The position numbers were made by a program, and so were the translations under genes. Shown here in pieces: positions 1-8,409 of a stretch of 64,000 nt of DNA. Position 1 is the stretch's first letter, and every line of letters starts with the position of its first letter. Source of the stretch: Bin127 sp965203505 (GTDB lineage: Bacteria; Chloroflexota; Dehalococcoidia; Lucifugimonadales; Lucifugimonadaceae); contig OZ241880.1 of NCBI GenBank assembly GCA_965203505.1, positions 310,001 through 374,000 on the forward strand. Reading direction: 5' to 3'. The notes beneath the pieces are model-generated. The model saw only the letters and a program-made list of their open reading frames with translations, ran no database searches and had not been told where the DNA came from.

Positions 1-1254
1 ATCGAGATTCGGAATACCATGATCGGACTATTTAGCGTATTGGGACATTCGGGTTTGATGGCATATCTGGTGAACATGACTGCCCGGATCATTGAGATGC
101 GACGGATTCTTAAGTCCACAGGTAGCGTTTATCTTCACTGCGATCCGACAGCTAGCCATTACTTGAAGATTGTGATGGACTCTGTTTTCGGGCAGGACAA
201 TTTTCGCAACGAGATCATCTGGTGCTACCGGGGAGGGGGCGTGCCACGGCGTGACTTCGCGCGCAAACACGATGTGATCCTGCGCTTTTCGAAGAGCCCC
301 TCATATCAGTTCAATCCCCAGTACACCGAGTATTCTCCCGCATCACAAGCCCTCGTTAGCGCACGAGGCGGTGTCAGCATCGATGACCGCGAGAGAGACC
401 TCGAAAGAGGCGCTCACATGCCAGATTGGTGGCCTGACATCAACTCATTACAAACATGGTCGCCTGAGCGCACGGGATACCCAACCCAAAAACCATTGAA
501 ACTGTTGGAACGCATCATCAAGGCATCGAGCAATGAAGGCGAACTCGTGATGGATCCATTCTGTGGTTGCGGTACCGCGATTCACGCCGCAGAGTTGCTT
601 GGCAGGTCATGGGTGGGTATCGACATCGAACCTATGGCGCTCAGTGTCCTTAGAGAACGATTTGATCGGGCCGAATTTGATGTCGAATTCGAAGTATTGG
701 GGGTGCCATCGAGAAATGCGTACGATGACGAAGCCTGGAAATCGATGGCGGAGGCAGACCCTTTCAAATTCGAAAGGGCCGTCATCGGACAGATCGACAA
801 CTGTATTCCTTGGCGCGATAGGCAAGTTGCCGACAAAGGTATAGACGGGGTCATAACTTTTCCTGTCGGTAGGGAAGAGTTTCGTCACGCGATCGTTAGT
901 GTTAAAGGCGGCCGAACTTTGAATCCCGCGATGGTCCGGGACCTCAACGGCACGGTTGAGCGAGAATCTGAAAACGGCGTGGTCGCGGGAGTGCTCATTT
1001 GCGCGTACGAACCAACTGCAGGAATGATCGAAGAGGTTCGTTTATCAGGCGAATTTGATGCGCTAGGCCGACAATACCCACGTTTGAGCGTCATCACATT
1101 GAGTGAGATGTTCCGTCGGATGCGCGAGAATTCGCCGGGCTTACCCCTTCCGACCACCATGCCGACAGGTAGCAGTTACCGACTATCTCGATCCGGCGGC
1201 GAATCGCAGCATCTATTCGACATCGGAGAACCGTTCAATCCACAAACCGACTAA
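1..1254 (+). CDS. DNA methyltransferase with C-terminal nuclease-like domain (5' partial)
   Basis: The reading frame is open to the first base of the window, so the gene starts upstream. The visible part begins within the conserved stretch that precedes 'LHCDPTASHYLK' of N4/N6 DNA methylases (Pfam N6_N4_Mtase). The SAM-binding motif DPFCGCGTA lies at residues 179-187 counted from the ATG at 19, preceded by TGYPTQKP. The catalytic DPPY motif, which comes before it in this beta-type order, must lie off the window. After about residue 235 a second domain contains 'DKGIDG' and 'VSVKGG', which resembles an Mrr-like PD-(D/E)XK fold; that part is inference. It is probably a self-contained modification or restriction enzyme. 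The stop overlaps the convergent aldo/keto reductase by 3 bases. Confidence 0.85.
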   Translation: MEIRNTMIGLFSVLGHSGLMAYLVNMTARIIEMRRILKSTGSVYLHCDPTASHYLKIVMDSVFGQDNFRNEIIWCYRGGGVPRRDFARKHDVILRFSKSPSYQFNPQYTEYSPASQALVSARGGVSIDDRERDLERGAHMPDWWPDINSLQTWSPERTGYPTQKPLKLLERIIKASSNEGELVMDPFCGCGTAIHAAELLGRSWVGIDIEPMALSVLRERFDRAEFDVEFEVLGVPSRNAYDDEAWKSMAEADPFKFERAVIGQIDNCIPWRDRQVADKGIDGVITFPVGREEFRHAIVSVKGGRTLNPAMVRDLNGTVERESENGVVAGVLICAYEPTAGMIEEVRLSGEFDALGRQYPRLSVITLSEMFRRMRENSPGLPLPTTMPTGSSYRLSRSGGESQHLFDIGEPFNPQTD

Positions 1255-2195
1255 CGCGGCGCGGCCGAGTTAGCCAGAAGCTGACGGAGGGTAGCTGCGT
1301 CTGCAGGCGGCAACGCTGGATTCTCAAAAGCGGCAACGTTGTCCTCGAGATGATGGATGTTAGACGTGCCCGATATAACCGTCGATATCGCCGGATGGTC
1401 GGCGGCAAATTTATACCCGGCCGAGATGATCGACGGCACGCCGTCGCCGATCAGCCAGTCCAAACCATCGCGGATCTTCGGGTGATCGACATCGATCTCT
1501 CCGCTCTCCCGCCAAGAATTCAAAAGTTGCTCGTATTCGTGCTGCCGGGTCAGAGTGAAACGGACCGGCGCCATGTTGAGGATCGCGGTGCCGTGCTTCT
1601 GGGCAAGAGGAAAAAACTCCTTCGCAGCGAACTGATTGAGAATGCCGTACTTGAGCATGATCGAGTCCCAGACATCCGGGTGCTCCTTGAGAGCGGTCAA
1701 GGGTACGGTGTGGCGAGGGTCTTCGAGCATCATCTCCGAAAAACCGATCAACCTCGCTTTGCCTAGTTCTTTTTGTCGCAGCAGGGTCTCAGCGAATTTT
1801 TCTGTGACATCGTGGTATCTGCCAGGCAGTATCCCGTGGATCTGCATGATGTCAATCACGTCGGTGTTGAGGCGCTCCAAACTCCGATCGATCGATTTGA
1901 CAAGGCTGCTCGGGTCCGGCAAAACACCGTCGGCAGTCTTCCACGTCCATTTCGTGGCTATCAAATACGAGTCTCTCGGAACCTCGCGCAACGCCTGGCC
2001 GAGCCATACCTCGCTGTCGCCATAGTTCGCTGCAGTGTCGAACAGGTTTATGCCCAAGTCCAGCGCTCTGGCGATCAGATCGCGCCGTTGCCCCGCAGTC
2101 AAACCCGCCACTTTTCCGAACTGGCTGGGACCTCCACTGCCGTAGGAGACGAGGGAGACGGGGATGCCGGATTTTCCGAGTGTGCGGTAGTGCAT
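1251..2195 (-). CDS. Aldo/keto reductase
   Basis: A 314-residue NADPH-dependent aldo/keto reductase, a soluble TIM-barrel enzyme that reduces aldehydes and ketones. The family tetrad is visible as D53 (FDTAANYGDSE), Y58, K82 (ATKW) and H120 (MQIHG). The length is normal for the family, and the C-terminal 'STVISGTSNIHHLEDN' is the usual cofactor-phosphate region. It starts at ATG with no obvious operon partner: the upstream gene on the same strand ends more than 300 bases away. The substrate cannot be predicted. Confidence 0.92.
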   Translation of the reverse strand: MHYRTLGKSGIPVSLVSYGSGGPSQFGKVAGLTAGQRRDLIARALDLGINLFDTAANYGDSEVWLGQALREVPRDSYLIATKWTWKTADGVLPDPSSLVKSIDRSLERLNTDVIDIMQIHGILPGRYHDVTEKFAETLLRQKELGKARLIGFSEMMLEDPRHTVPLTALKEHPDVWDSIMLKYGILNQFAAKEFFPLAQKHGTAILNMAPVRFTLTRQHEYEQLLNSWRESGEIDVDHPKIRDGLDWLIGDGVPSIISAGYKFAADHPAISTVISGTSNIHHLEDNVAAFENPALPPADAATLRQLLANSAAPR

Positions 2196-2514
2196 GGGTT
2201 TGCGATTTTGCGCTTAGTTTTGGGCGCGTCGAATCAAGGTTAGCAGGCACTTATCGGCACTGGATTGAAGATGGGGATTATACGCACAGGCACCCAAATC
2301 GCATCGACTGATGAGGATCACTACTCCGGAAACTCCTCTCGGATAACTTTCACCCATTACAGCGGGAAGCTAAGGGCTCAGCACGCGACCTCTTTGAGAT
2401 CATGCGCTTGCTCAATTTCGTAGTCACTCGTGCCCATCCCCTCGGCAACATCGAGATCGAACCATACTCCATCTTTGACCGCACATCATTTTTGCGGTTC
2501 GGTCATACTTTCCA
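2196..2514. other. Gene-free stretch
   Basis: About 320 bases between the aldo/keto reductase start and the end of the next minus-strand gene. I see no coding frame, clear hairpin or repeat. It presumably holds the reductase promoter. Confidence 0.5.
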
Positions 2515-2820
2515 TCACATCTTCTTCCATGTGTGATCGTCTTGCCAGACTTTGCCCTCACCTTCTAGAATTTCCAACACCCCTGTCACCATATTGGTAG
2601 TACCTCTGTATTCAGCCCCATCCGTTTCGTCATCTATCAAACCGAGTTGCCGACAAACAGTACCGGTTCTCAATGCGTATCCATCAGGAGTACGTCCATC
2701 TTTGTTGACGACATCGATAATCGCCCATTTCAGCAGCGTTACAGCAGCTTGGGCGCAGTTCTGCCGTGACGCGTGTGCAGTTAACAAATGTCCGGCGTCT
2801 GCTCGCGCATTGCGATTCAT
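2515..2820 (-). CDS. Small hypothetical protein
   Basis: A 101-residue soluble protein that I do not recognise. A GGAG ribosome-binding site 7-8 bases before the ATG supports both the gene and the start. The middle resembles a small winged-helix-like unit ('CAQAAVTLLKWAIIDVV' then 'YRGTTNMVTGVLEILEGEG') but has no diagnostic motif. It is followed on the same strand side by an independent small membrane gene. Function unknown. Confidence 0.55.
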   Translation of the reverse strand: MNRNARADAGHLLTAHASRQNCAQAAVTLLKWAIIDVVNKDGRTPDGYALRTGTVCRQLGLIDDETDGAEYRGTTNMVTGVLEILEGEGKVWQDDHTWKKM

Positions 2821-2841
2821 GATTCGTCTCCAGAATTCGTA

Positions 2842-3054
2842 CTATTGAAACTTGCCCGACGTGTTTTTTGGTGGTCGGTCGTTGGCTATGCCTAGTACGG
2901 CGATGCAAGTGACGACAATAGCGACAATCACAGCAATTACTGCCAAGAGGATAGCGCCGACAACCTTGAACGCTGTTGGTACGGTTTGACTTTCGGGTTC
3001 AGCAATCCCGGTTCCTTCTGGACTGCACGAGCTCGGTTCAGGTTTATCGGTCAT
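2842..3054 (-). CDS. Small single-pass membrane protein
   Basis: A 70-residue protein with a Pro/Ser/Glu-rich N-terminus and one strong transmembrane helix at about residues 28-55 ('VVGAILLAVIAVIVAIVV'). It has no signal-cleavage site, so it is probably a membrane-anchored microprotein. The start is supported by a promoter immediately upstream. No family recognised. Confidence 0.5.
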   Translation of the reverse strand: MTDKPEPSSCSPEGTGIAEPESQTVPTAFKVVGAILLAVIAVIVAIVVTCIAVLGIANDRPPKNTSGKFQ

Positions 3055-3064
3055 GGTGGAGCGG

Positions 3065-3073
3065 ATTATACCA
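3065..3073 (-). promoter_or_regulatory. Extended -10 promoter, possibly leaderless
   Basis: On the minus strand the sequence TGGTATAAT is a perfect extended -10 element with no good -35. Its end is only about 10 bases from the ATG at 3054, so the transcript would start almost at the start codon and have little or no leader. Confidence 0.45.
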
Positions 3074-3231
3074 ACTGCCTTTCGCAGGATTCTGTGCAGA
3101 ATTTAGGGTTTTATGGCGAGGCATAGTCAGAACTGATTTGGGTACCTAGGCACATAATCCCCTAAAGGAACCCGCGGCGGAACGAGTCGATGGGCTCGCA
3201 GGTTTCAGGGGCCGGCTGTTTAATTCGTCGC

Positions 3232-4284
3232 CTAGTCGTAGACCATAATCGCGCGACCCAGGATCTCGCCGTTCTGGAGATCGTTACAAGCTTCGTTGAT
3301 TTGGTCGAGCGTGTATCGCCGGGTTACTAGCTTGTCGAGCGGGAACTTGCCTTCTTGGTGCCACCGCAGGAACTGTTCGAAGTCCTTCTCAGGATAGGTC
3401 GCGCCGAGCGATCCTCGGTACTGCTTCTGGTGGTACATGAATTCGCCTGGGTCCACCGTCATCTGCTTAGCTGGCATGCCGATCAAAACAGCCATTCCAC
3501 CGTGATTGTCCGCGCCCGGTCCTCCCCCTCGCACTGAAGGCAGTATCTGTTCGCTCGTCAACTGAAGACCTATTGCGTCAAAAGCGTAATCAGCGCCGCC
3601 ACCCGTGATGTCGTGGATCGCTTCGATCGGATCCGTATTCATGGCGTTGACTGTATGCGTGGCGCCCATCTCCTTGGCATACTCAAGTTTGGTGTCATCA
3701 ATGTCGATCGCGATCAGCGGGTATGCCTCCAGCATGGCCGCCATGATCAGGGCAGAGGTACCTACGCCGCCGATACCGTAAATCGCCACCGAATCGCCAG
3801 GACGAACCCGCGCCGTGTTCAAAACCGCGCCGGCGCCGGTCAACACCGCACAACCGACGATCGAAGATAAGTCAGTGGGATTGTCTTCGGCAATCGGAAT
3901 TACGTATCCGCCCCAAACCAAGGCGTCCTCGCCCCATGTGTACGTGTTGCCGTTCAACGGTTCTTCCCGGTAAGTCGCACCGCACAGTTCAGGTGCCCAC
4001 CGACCGCGGATCGGGTCCTTAGGCACCCAAGTCACGATCGCCAGGTCTCCCTCCTTGACGTGCGTCACATCAGATCCAACAGCGGTCACTCGCCCCGTTC
4101 CTTCGTGTCCGAGCAACGAAGGTGTCGCCGTCTCTGGGTTGTGCATCTGGTGCAGCTGAGAATGGCAAACGCCGCTAGAGTAGAGCTTTACGTGGACCTG
4201 ATCGGAACGCGGGTCCGGAATCTCGATCTCGTCGACTTCCAAAGGCTTGCCGTGTTCTACGTGGATTGCGGCTTTGCTTCTCAT
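3232..4284 (-). CDS. Zinc-type alcohol dehydrogenase lacking the structural zinc loop
   Basis: A 350-residue medium-chain dehydrogenase. Catalytic zinc ligands are C40 (GVCHSQLH), H60/E61 (GHEGTG) and C146 (VGCAVLTG), and the NAD(P)-binding GIGGVG lies at 171-176. It is closest in pattern to the class III / NDMA-dependent alcohol dehydrogenases. Where those usually have a four-cysteine structural zinc loop, this protein has only one cysteine (around residues 95-110), so the structural zinc appears to be missing. It stands alone on the minus strand. The substrate is probably a primary or aryl alcohol, by inference only. Confidence 0.88.
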   Translation of the reverse strand: MRSKAAIHVEHGKPLEVDEIEIPDPRSDQVHVKLYSSGVCHSQLHQMHNPETATPSLLGHEGTGRVTAVGSDVTHVKEGDLAIVTWVPKDPIRGRWAPELCGATYREEPLNGNTYTWGEDALVWGGYVIPIAEDNPTDLSSIVGCAVLTGAGAVLNTARVRPGDSVAIYGIGGVGTSALIMAAMLEAYPLIAIDIDDTKLEYAKEMGATHTVNAMNTDPIEAIHDITGGGADYAFDAIGLQLTSEQILPSVRGGGPGADNHGGMAVLIGMPAKQMTVDPGEFMYHQKQYRGSLGATYPEKDFEQFLRWHQEGKFPLDKLVTRRYTLDQINEACNDLQNGEILGRAIMVYD

Positions 4285-4387
4285 GTTTACCCACTCCTAG
4301 CGCATGTCAGTCGGATGTCAGGCCGACAATTCGTTACGGCAAATGATACGCTCTGGCGTTTCGAATCGCGGAACCGGTACTCGTCGG

Positions 4388-4957
4388 TTACTGTTCTGCG
4401 GCCAGGTCTATGGCGATGTCGCATGCTTGCAACGATCCGAGGAACGGTGCGAGATCTTCGAGGTCCAAAACCTGGGATTGATGTTCCTCAGTGAAGGCGA
4501 CGAAATCACTGATCAACTCGACGCCAGCGTGTTCGACGATGCATTCGGCTTCTTCGAGTGAGAACATGGACAGGATCGGCAGGAATCGTTCCCGGACAGC
4601 GCTACATCGGGCCAACACTTCGGTTTCTGCGAACAGATCAATAACGTGTTGGGCTTCAGCCCCCTCGCCAGAGTTGAACTTCTCTATGGCTTCGAAAATC
4701 TTAGCCGCGGTTTCTTTGTCGGCGTGCGCTTCGACGCAGACCGCATCGCGGGCTTCCATCCCGGACGGAGAGATCTCGTCGATCGGACCTTGGTGTTCGG
4801 CGGCCGGTTGCTCGGGTGTTACAGGGGTGGCGGTTGGAGGGATCGGCGTTGCGGTCGGTTCGGGCGATGAACAGGCGACGATAGCGAACACCAGAGTGGC
4901 GAAAACGACGAATACTAGGAGATTCCTGACTCTGTCATATGTCACGTATGGACTCAT
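4388..4957 (-). CDS. Pro/Thr-repeat lipoprotein, paralog 1
   Basis: A 189-residue exported lipoprotein. A hydrophobic signal ends in the lipobox-like 'AIVAC' (Cys about 29), followed by a short PTATPIPPTATP linker. The mature domain has conserved cysteines (VCVEAHAD, ARCSAV, AECIVEHAG, QACDIAID). It is paralogous to the next gene upstream: both carry 'EISPSG', 'ETAAKxFEAIE', 'EAECIVEHAGVE' and end in 'LGSLQACDIAIDL'. Function unknown; the Cys spacing suggests a small disulfide-bonded helical domain on the cell surface. Confidence 0.82.
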   Translation of the reverse strand: MSPYVTYDRVRNLLVFVVFATLVFAIVACSSPEPTATPIPPTATPVTPEQPAAEHQGPIDEISPSGMEARDAVCVEAHADKETAAKIFEAIEKFNSGEGAEAQHVIDLFAETEVLARCSAVRERFLPILSMFSLEEAECIVEHAGVELISDFVAFTEEHQSQVLDLEDLAPFLGSLQACDIAIDLAAEQ

Positions 4958-5089
4958 CGTATCTCTTGAATTTTCGTGGATAGCGTTGGCACGTTGTTCA
5001 CCTTAGGCTTCAAGGCAGCGGGCGTTGCTGATCAAGCGGAGGCGTTTCGGATCGCGGATTTGAATCGGTGCGGGGTGCCGTTTCGTTCG

Positions 5090-5767
5090 TTACTGTCCAG
5101 CAGTGAGATCCAGCGCCACGTCGCACGCCTGCAAAGAGCCTAGAAGCGGTGCTAACGCCATCAGGTTCAGAGTCTGTGCCTGCTGCTCTTCCGTGATGGT
5201 GAAGAAATTCATCAGCATCTCCACACCAGCCTGTTCGACCACGCATTCGGCATCTTCTGGAGTGATCTGAGCCACGATTGGCGCAAACCGTTCCGGCATC
5301 ACGCCGCAGTGCGAAAGCGGTTCGGCAGCGGCCAAAAGGTCGAGAATGTGATGGTTTTCAGCGTCCGTCCCAGAGGTTAGTGCTTCGATCGCTTCAAAAA
5401 CCTTGGCGGCAGTTTCAGCGTCGGCGTGTTCTTCAACACAAGCCGAGTCGTCCGCTGATAACCCCGAAGGACTGATCTCGCCTATAGGCTCCGCCTCTTT
5501 AGCCGCTGGCTCTTCGGCCGGTTCAGGAGTCGCTGTCGGAGGTTCCGGTGTCGACGTGGGTGGCACGGGAGTCGGCGTCGGTGGGACACGAGTTGGTGTC
5601 GGTGTCGGAGGGATCGGAGTCGCCGTCGGCGGAACTGGCGTCGCCGTGGGTGGAACCGGTGTAGCGGTAGGCTCCGGCGATGAACATGCGATCAATGTTG
5701 CACCTGCGGCAAGCAATAGCAGCGCGGCCAACACTACGATTTGCGACGATTTAACTAGTTGTTTCAT
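5090..5767 (-). CDS. Pro/Thr-repeat lipoprotein, paralog 2
   Basis: A tandem paralog of the previous lipoprotein, 225 residues from the preferred ATG at 5767, which has an AAGGGAA site just upstream. An in-frame ATG at 5788 has no such site. The signal ends in 'ATLIAC', followed by a long PTATPVPP/PTPTP tether of about 60 residues that is much expanded compared with paralog 1. The same Cys-containing globular domain follows. The tether probably holds the domain away from the membrane. The DNA of the tether is a GGxGTxGCxGT-like tandem array that may vary in copy number. Confidence 0.82.
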   Translation of the reverse strand: MKQLVKSSQIVVLAALLLLAAGATLIACSSPEPTATPVPPTATPVPPTATPIPPTPTPTRVPPTPTPVPPTSTPEPPTATPEPAEEPAAKEAEPIGEISPSGLSADDSACVEEHADAETAAKVFEAIEALTSGTDAENHHILDLLAAAEPLSHCGVMPERFAPIVAQITPEDAECVVEQAGVEMLMNFFTITEEQQAQTLNLMALAPLLGSLQACDVALDLTAGQ

Positions 5768-5801
5768 TCTGCTTCCCTTGCACTCCATCTAGTTCGACGG
5801 G

Positions 5802-7040
5802 TTAACTCGCGAGGAGATGCTGGCGCAAGGTCCCGAACGCGTACATCGCGGCTCGCCGTCGATCTGGAGCACCACTCCCCGCAGATTGGACGTGCCGCAT
5901 CTCAGTCCTATTTTCGTCGGCGATCACTATGTAGGTGTCGCCTCTGCCTAGGTTCACCGCGCTACTTTCCGATTCCGGTGCTTCAGGGATGCCGTGAACC
6001 GCGATCCCAATCGTGGCTCCTGAATGTTCGCGGATCGCATCGGCCAACGCGTTCGCCCGTGCTTCGCCCGACAGGTTGTTGCTTCCGTCGTTGCTGATGA
6101 GGCGATCTCGCGGCAAGTCGGTGTTAGCGACTATCGCCTCAAGAAAGCTCTCGCCCGCAGCAGTTCGCATAGAGTCGGACACCGCGCCGGCGCTCAGATC
6201 TTCGTAAACCGCAACCGTAGCACCGCGTTCGCGCAACATTTCTCCGATCACGCTCTCGATCGTTTCTTCATCGGTGCCAAATACGTGATCGCCCAGAAGC
6301 TCTCGGACCTCCGCCTCGACAGGCTCGATTAAAACGTTGGCATCTTCAACGTTCGCGGCGCGCGCCGCGATTCTGACGTCGACTTGACCGGGACGCGCCA
6401 ACACGCCAACGGTCGGGTTCGAGGATTCGGCGATCAAGTGTCCGATCTGATGGTCGACCGCGCTCTCACCAAGATCGGCGACCTTCAAAACTCGATAGTG
6501 AATCGTTTCGCCCAGTTCGTACCTGGCCCGAAGATGAGGGATGATCTCGTTGGTGATGAGCCACTTCATCTCGAAGGGCACGCCGGGAAGGCTAATGATA
6601 GTACCTTTGTCCGATTCGACCATAAAAGCTGGAGCGGTGCCGTTCGGATTCCTGATGACTTTGGCACCTTCCGGGATTTCAGCTTGGCGTTCGTTGTTTT
6701 TCGTCAGTATGAAGCCGCGATTCTGAAAACGTTCGCGTAATTCGGTCAGCGATTCCGGATCGGTGACGACCTTGACACCGAACACCTCCGCCACCGCCTC
6801 GCGTGTCAAATCGTCCTGCGTAGGACCTATGCCGCCGCCCGTGATGACGACATCGGCACGATCCAGGGCGATGCGCAGAACCTCCGTCATACGGTTCAAA
6901 TTGTCGCCTACACACGATTTGTAGTAAACATTCGCGCCGTTTTCTGCGAGTTGCTGCGAGATCCAAGCCGAGTTGGTGTCGACAATCTGCCCCAGCAGTA
7001 GTTCCGAACCGATGGATACGATCTCGACGTTGACTGACAT
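5802..7040 (-). CDS. cinA: CinA family protein with degenerate amidase domain
   Basis: A 412-residue CinA. The N-terminal molybdopterin-binding-like (ADP-ribose pyrophosphatase) domain is well conserved: 'SIGSELLLGQIVDTNS', 'TGGGIGPTQDD', 'SLPGVPFEMK'. The C-terminal nicotinamide-nucleotide amidase domain is recognisable by position, but the usual ESCTGG active-site motif reads 'YEDLSAG' here (about residue 285). The catalytic serine environment is therefore altered and deamidation may be lost. The family acts in NMN/NAD salvage. It is followed on the minus strand by the lipoproteins and has no clear operon. Confidence 0.9.
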   Translation of the reverse strand: MSVNVEIVSIGSELLLGQIVDTNSAWISQQLAENGANVYYKSCVGDNLNRMTEVLRIALDRADVVITGGGIGPTQDDLTREAVAEVFGVKVVTDPESLTELRERFQNRGFILTKNNERQAEIPEGAKVIRNPNGTAPAFMVESDKGTIISLPGVPFEMKWLITNEIIPHLRARYELGETIHYRVLKVADLGESAVDHQIGHLIAESSNPTVGVLARPGQVDVRIAARAANVEDANVLIEPVEAEVRELLGDHVFGTDEETIESVIGEMLRERGATVAVYEDLSAGAVSDSMRTAAGESFLEAIVANTDLPRDRLISNDGSNNLSGEARANALADAIREHSGATIGIAVHGIPEAPESESSAVNLGRGDTYIVIADENRTEMRHVQSAGSGAPDRRRAAMYAFGTLRQHLLAS

Positions 7041-7154
7041 TTTCTAAGGAACACCACCTACTTGAGCTGCTATGCCGATGTCCATTATGCACGAATAAAG
7101 GTGGTACGACGCGCCTCCTGTCCGACCTGCATCCGACTTCTGCACACCACCGAG

Positions 7155-7194
7155 TTGACACGAGGTGTTTTAGGTGGTATGTTCTAATTAGAAC
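7155..7194 (+). promoter_or_regulatory. Promoter overlapped by a perfect palindrome
   Basis: TTGACA (7155-7160), a 17-base spacer and TATGTT (7178-7183) form a good housekeeping promoter. The perfect 14-base palindrome GTTCTAATTAGAAC (7181-7194) sits over the -10 and the start region, the position of a repressor operator. It drives the two genes at 7226 and 7922. Confidence 0.6.
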
Positions 7195-7225
7195 GCAAGT
7201 TCGACAACAAGTGAGGGCTTACATC

Positions 7226-7918
7226 ATGACTACGCAACTTTTGGAACGACCTGCTCTTCGCACAGAATCCGAGACCGACGTTCTTCACAACCCGGCGGCA
7301 ACGCCAACAACCGTCGATCCGGTGGCTGCTGATCTGAGCATTGAGTCCGAACTTTCGATGCTCGCGAACCCGGTTGCCGAGTTCATCGACGCTAAGGACC
7401 AACTCGGCCAACGTATCATGCAGTCGGCTATGGCACCCGAACGAGGTTCCTTCGCAGTTAAGTGCCGTTCCGTCGCCCACGCAACCGATTTCGCCACCCC
7501 GATTCGCAGCATGTTGCTGACACTGACCTCCGGATTCGGTGGGATCAACGTCACCATTTCGCCTTCGTTGAATCTCAACACCTGGCCCGCTATGGACGCT
7601 TTGGTGGCGGCACTCGAAGAATCTGGCGCAGGTGAGCTGTGGCAACCCATCGGCGAGAGGAGCATCGCCATCGGGGCAGCGCGCCACCTGTTCGTCAGCG
7701 TGGACAATCCCATACGAGACGAATCCAACTCCGTATTCCCAAACGCACTCGTTGAAGTCGTCGGTGCCCACCTGATCGATCCGTCGTGGTTCGATCGCAT
7801 CGTGGCTCCCCGTTGCCGATACGAAGCTCTAACGTTCGTCTTTTACGGCCAAGCAGGATTTGAAGGGTCCCTTTTTGAGCGAGCTTGGCGAGAAAGCCAA
7901 TTTCAAGGAATCGTCTGA
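7226..7918 (+). CDS. Uncharacterised protein, first gene of an operator-controlled pair
   Basis: A 230-residue soluble protein that I do not recognise. I chose the ATG at 7226 because GAGGG precedes it by about 8 bases; a GTG at 7211 lies inside that site. The N-terminus is acidic and disordered-looking. The core contains 'GFGGINVTISPSLNLNTWP' and a C-terminal 'RCRYEALTFVFYGQ'. It lies 3 bases upstream of the HTH gene and shares its promoter, so the two are probably co-expressed. Confidence 0.7.
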   Translation: MTTQLLERPALRTESETDVLHNPAATPTTVDPVAADLSIESELSMLANPVAEFIDAKDQLGQRIMQSAMAPERGSFAVKCRSVAHATDFATPIRSMLLTLTSGFGGINVTISPSLNLNTWPAMDALVAALEESGAGELWQPIGERSIAIGAARHLFVSVDNPIRDESNSVFPNALVEVVGAHLIDPSWFDRIVAPRCRYEALTFVFYGQAGFEGSLFERAWRESQFQGIV

Positions 7919-7921
7919 GAA

Positions 7922-8284
7922 ATGACCATTGCGACTTTTGAACGCGTCGATCAATTAAGAACTTCTAAGCCCAAACCTCCCAAACGCCGCAAACCTCGAC
8001 CAACGCGTAATCGAGGCCTGCCAGAGTTCGCGTCGTATCGTGACACCGGTTGTGAGCTTGCGCCTTCATGCTTGGAATGTCCCCTCGAGGTGTGCAAGTA
8101 TGACGACCCTAACTGGGGCAAACGCAATCTCAAAGCCCGACGCAACGAGGAAATCGTTAACATGCGCGCCCGCGGTATGAGCGTCGCCCAAATCGCAACC
8201 AAGGTAAACACCAGCGAACGCACCGTATACCGCGTGATCCAACGCGACTACTATCCGCGGGTTGCGACCTCGAAAGCGGCATGA
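7922..8284 (+). CDS. Helix-turn-helix DNA-binding protein with Cys cluster
   Basis: A 120-residue protein. A basic N-terminus is followed by a four-cysteine cluster, C-x4-C-x2-C-x4-C ('GCELAPSCLECPLEVC'), that could bind zinc or an iron-sulfur centre. A resolvase/Hin-type helix-turn-helix follows at about residues 78-108 ('MRARGMSVAQIATKVNTSER'). It is probably a transcriptional regulator and may act on the palindrome upstream of its own operon; that link is inference. Confidence 0.8.
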   Translation: MTIATFERVDQLRTSKPKPPKRRKPRPTRNRGLPEFASYRDTGCELAPSCLECPLEVCKYDDPNWGKRNLKARRNEEIVNMRARGMSVAQIATKVNTSERTVYRVIQRDYYPRVATSKAA

Positions 8285-8306
8285 TTCCCAACGGAGTCGT
8301 GGGAAT
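8284..8306 (+). terminator. Hairpin after the HTH gene
   Basis: ATTCCCA and TGGGAAT form a 7-bp stem with a 9-base loop directly at the end of the HTH gene. No T-tract follows, so termination is only a possibility. Confidence 0.3.
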
Positions 8307-8409
8307 GCCGCGAGTGCAGCAACAATAGCGCTGCCGCTAACATCGCGCATCGACCCTCCATTCGTAACTTGAAGCATGAACGCAATCGCGATTTGGAGGC
8401 CAGTGCACG

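Noticed and set aside
5570..5690. Tandem DNA repeats as a possible CRISPR or VNTR locus
   Set aside because: They encode the PTATP tether of a lipoprotein. There are no unique spacers.
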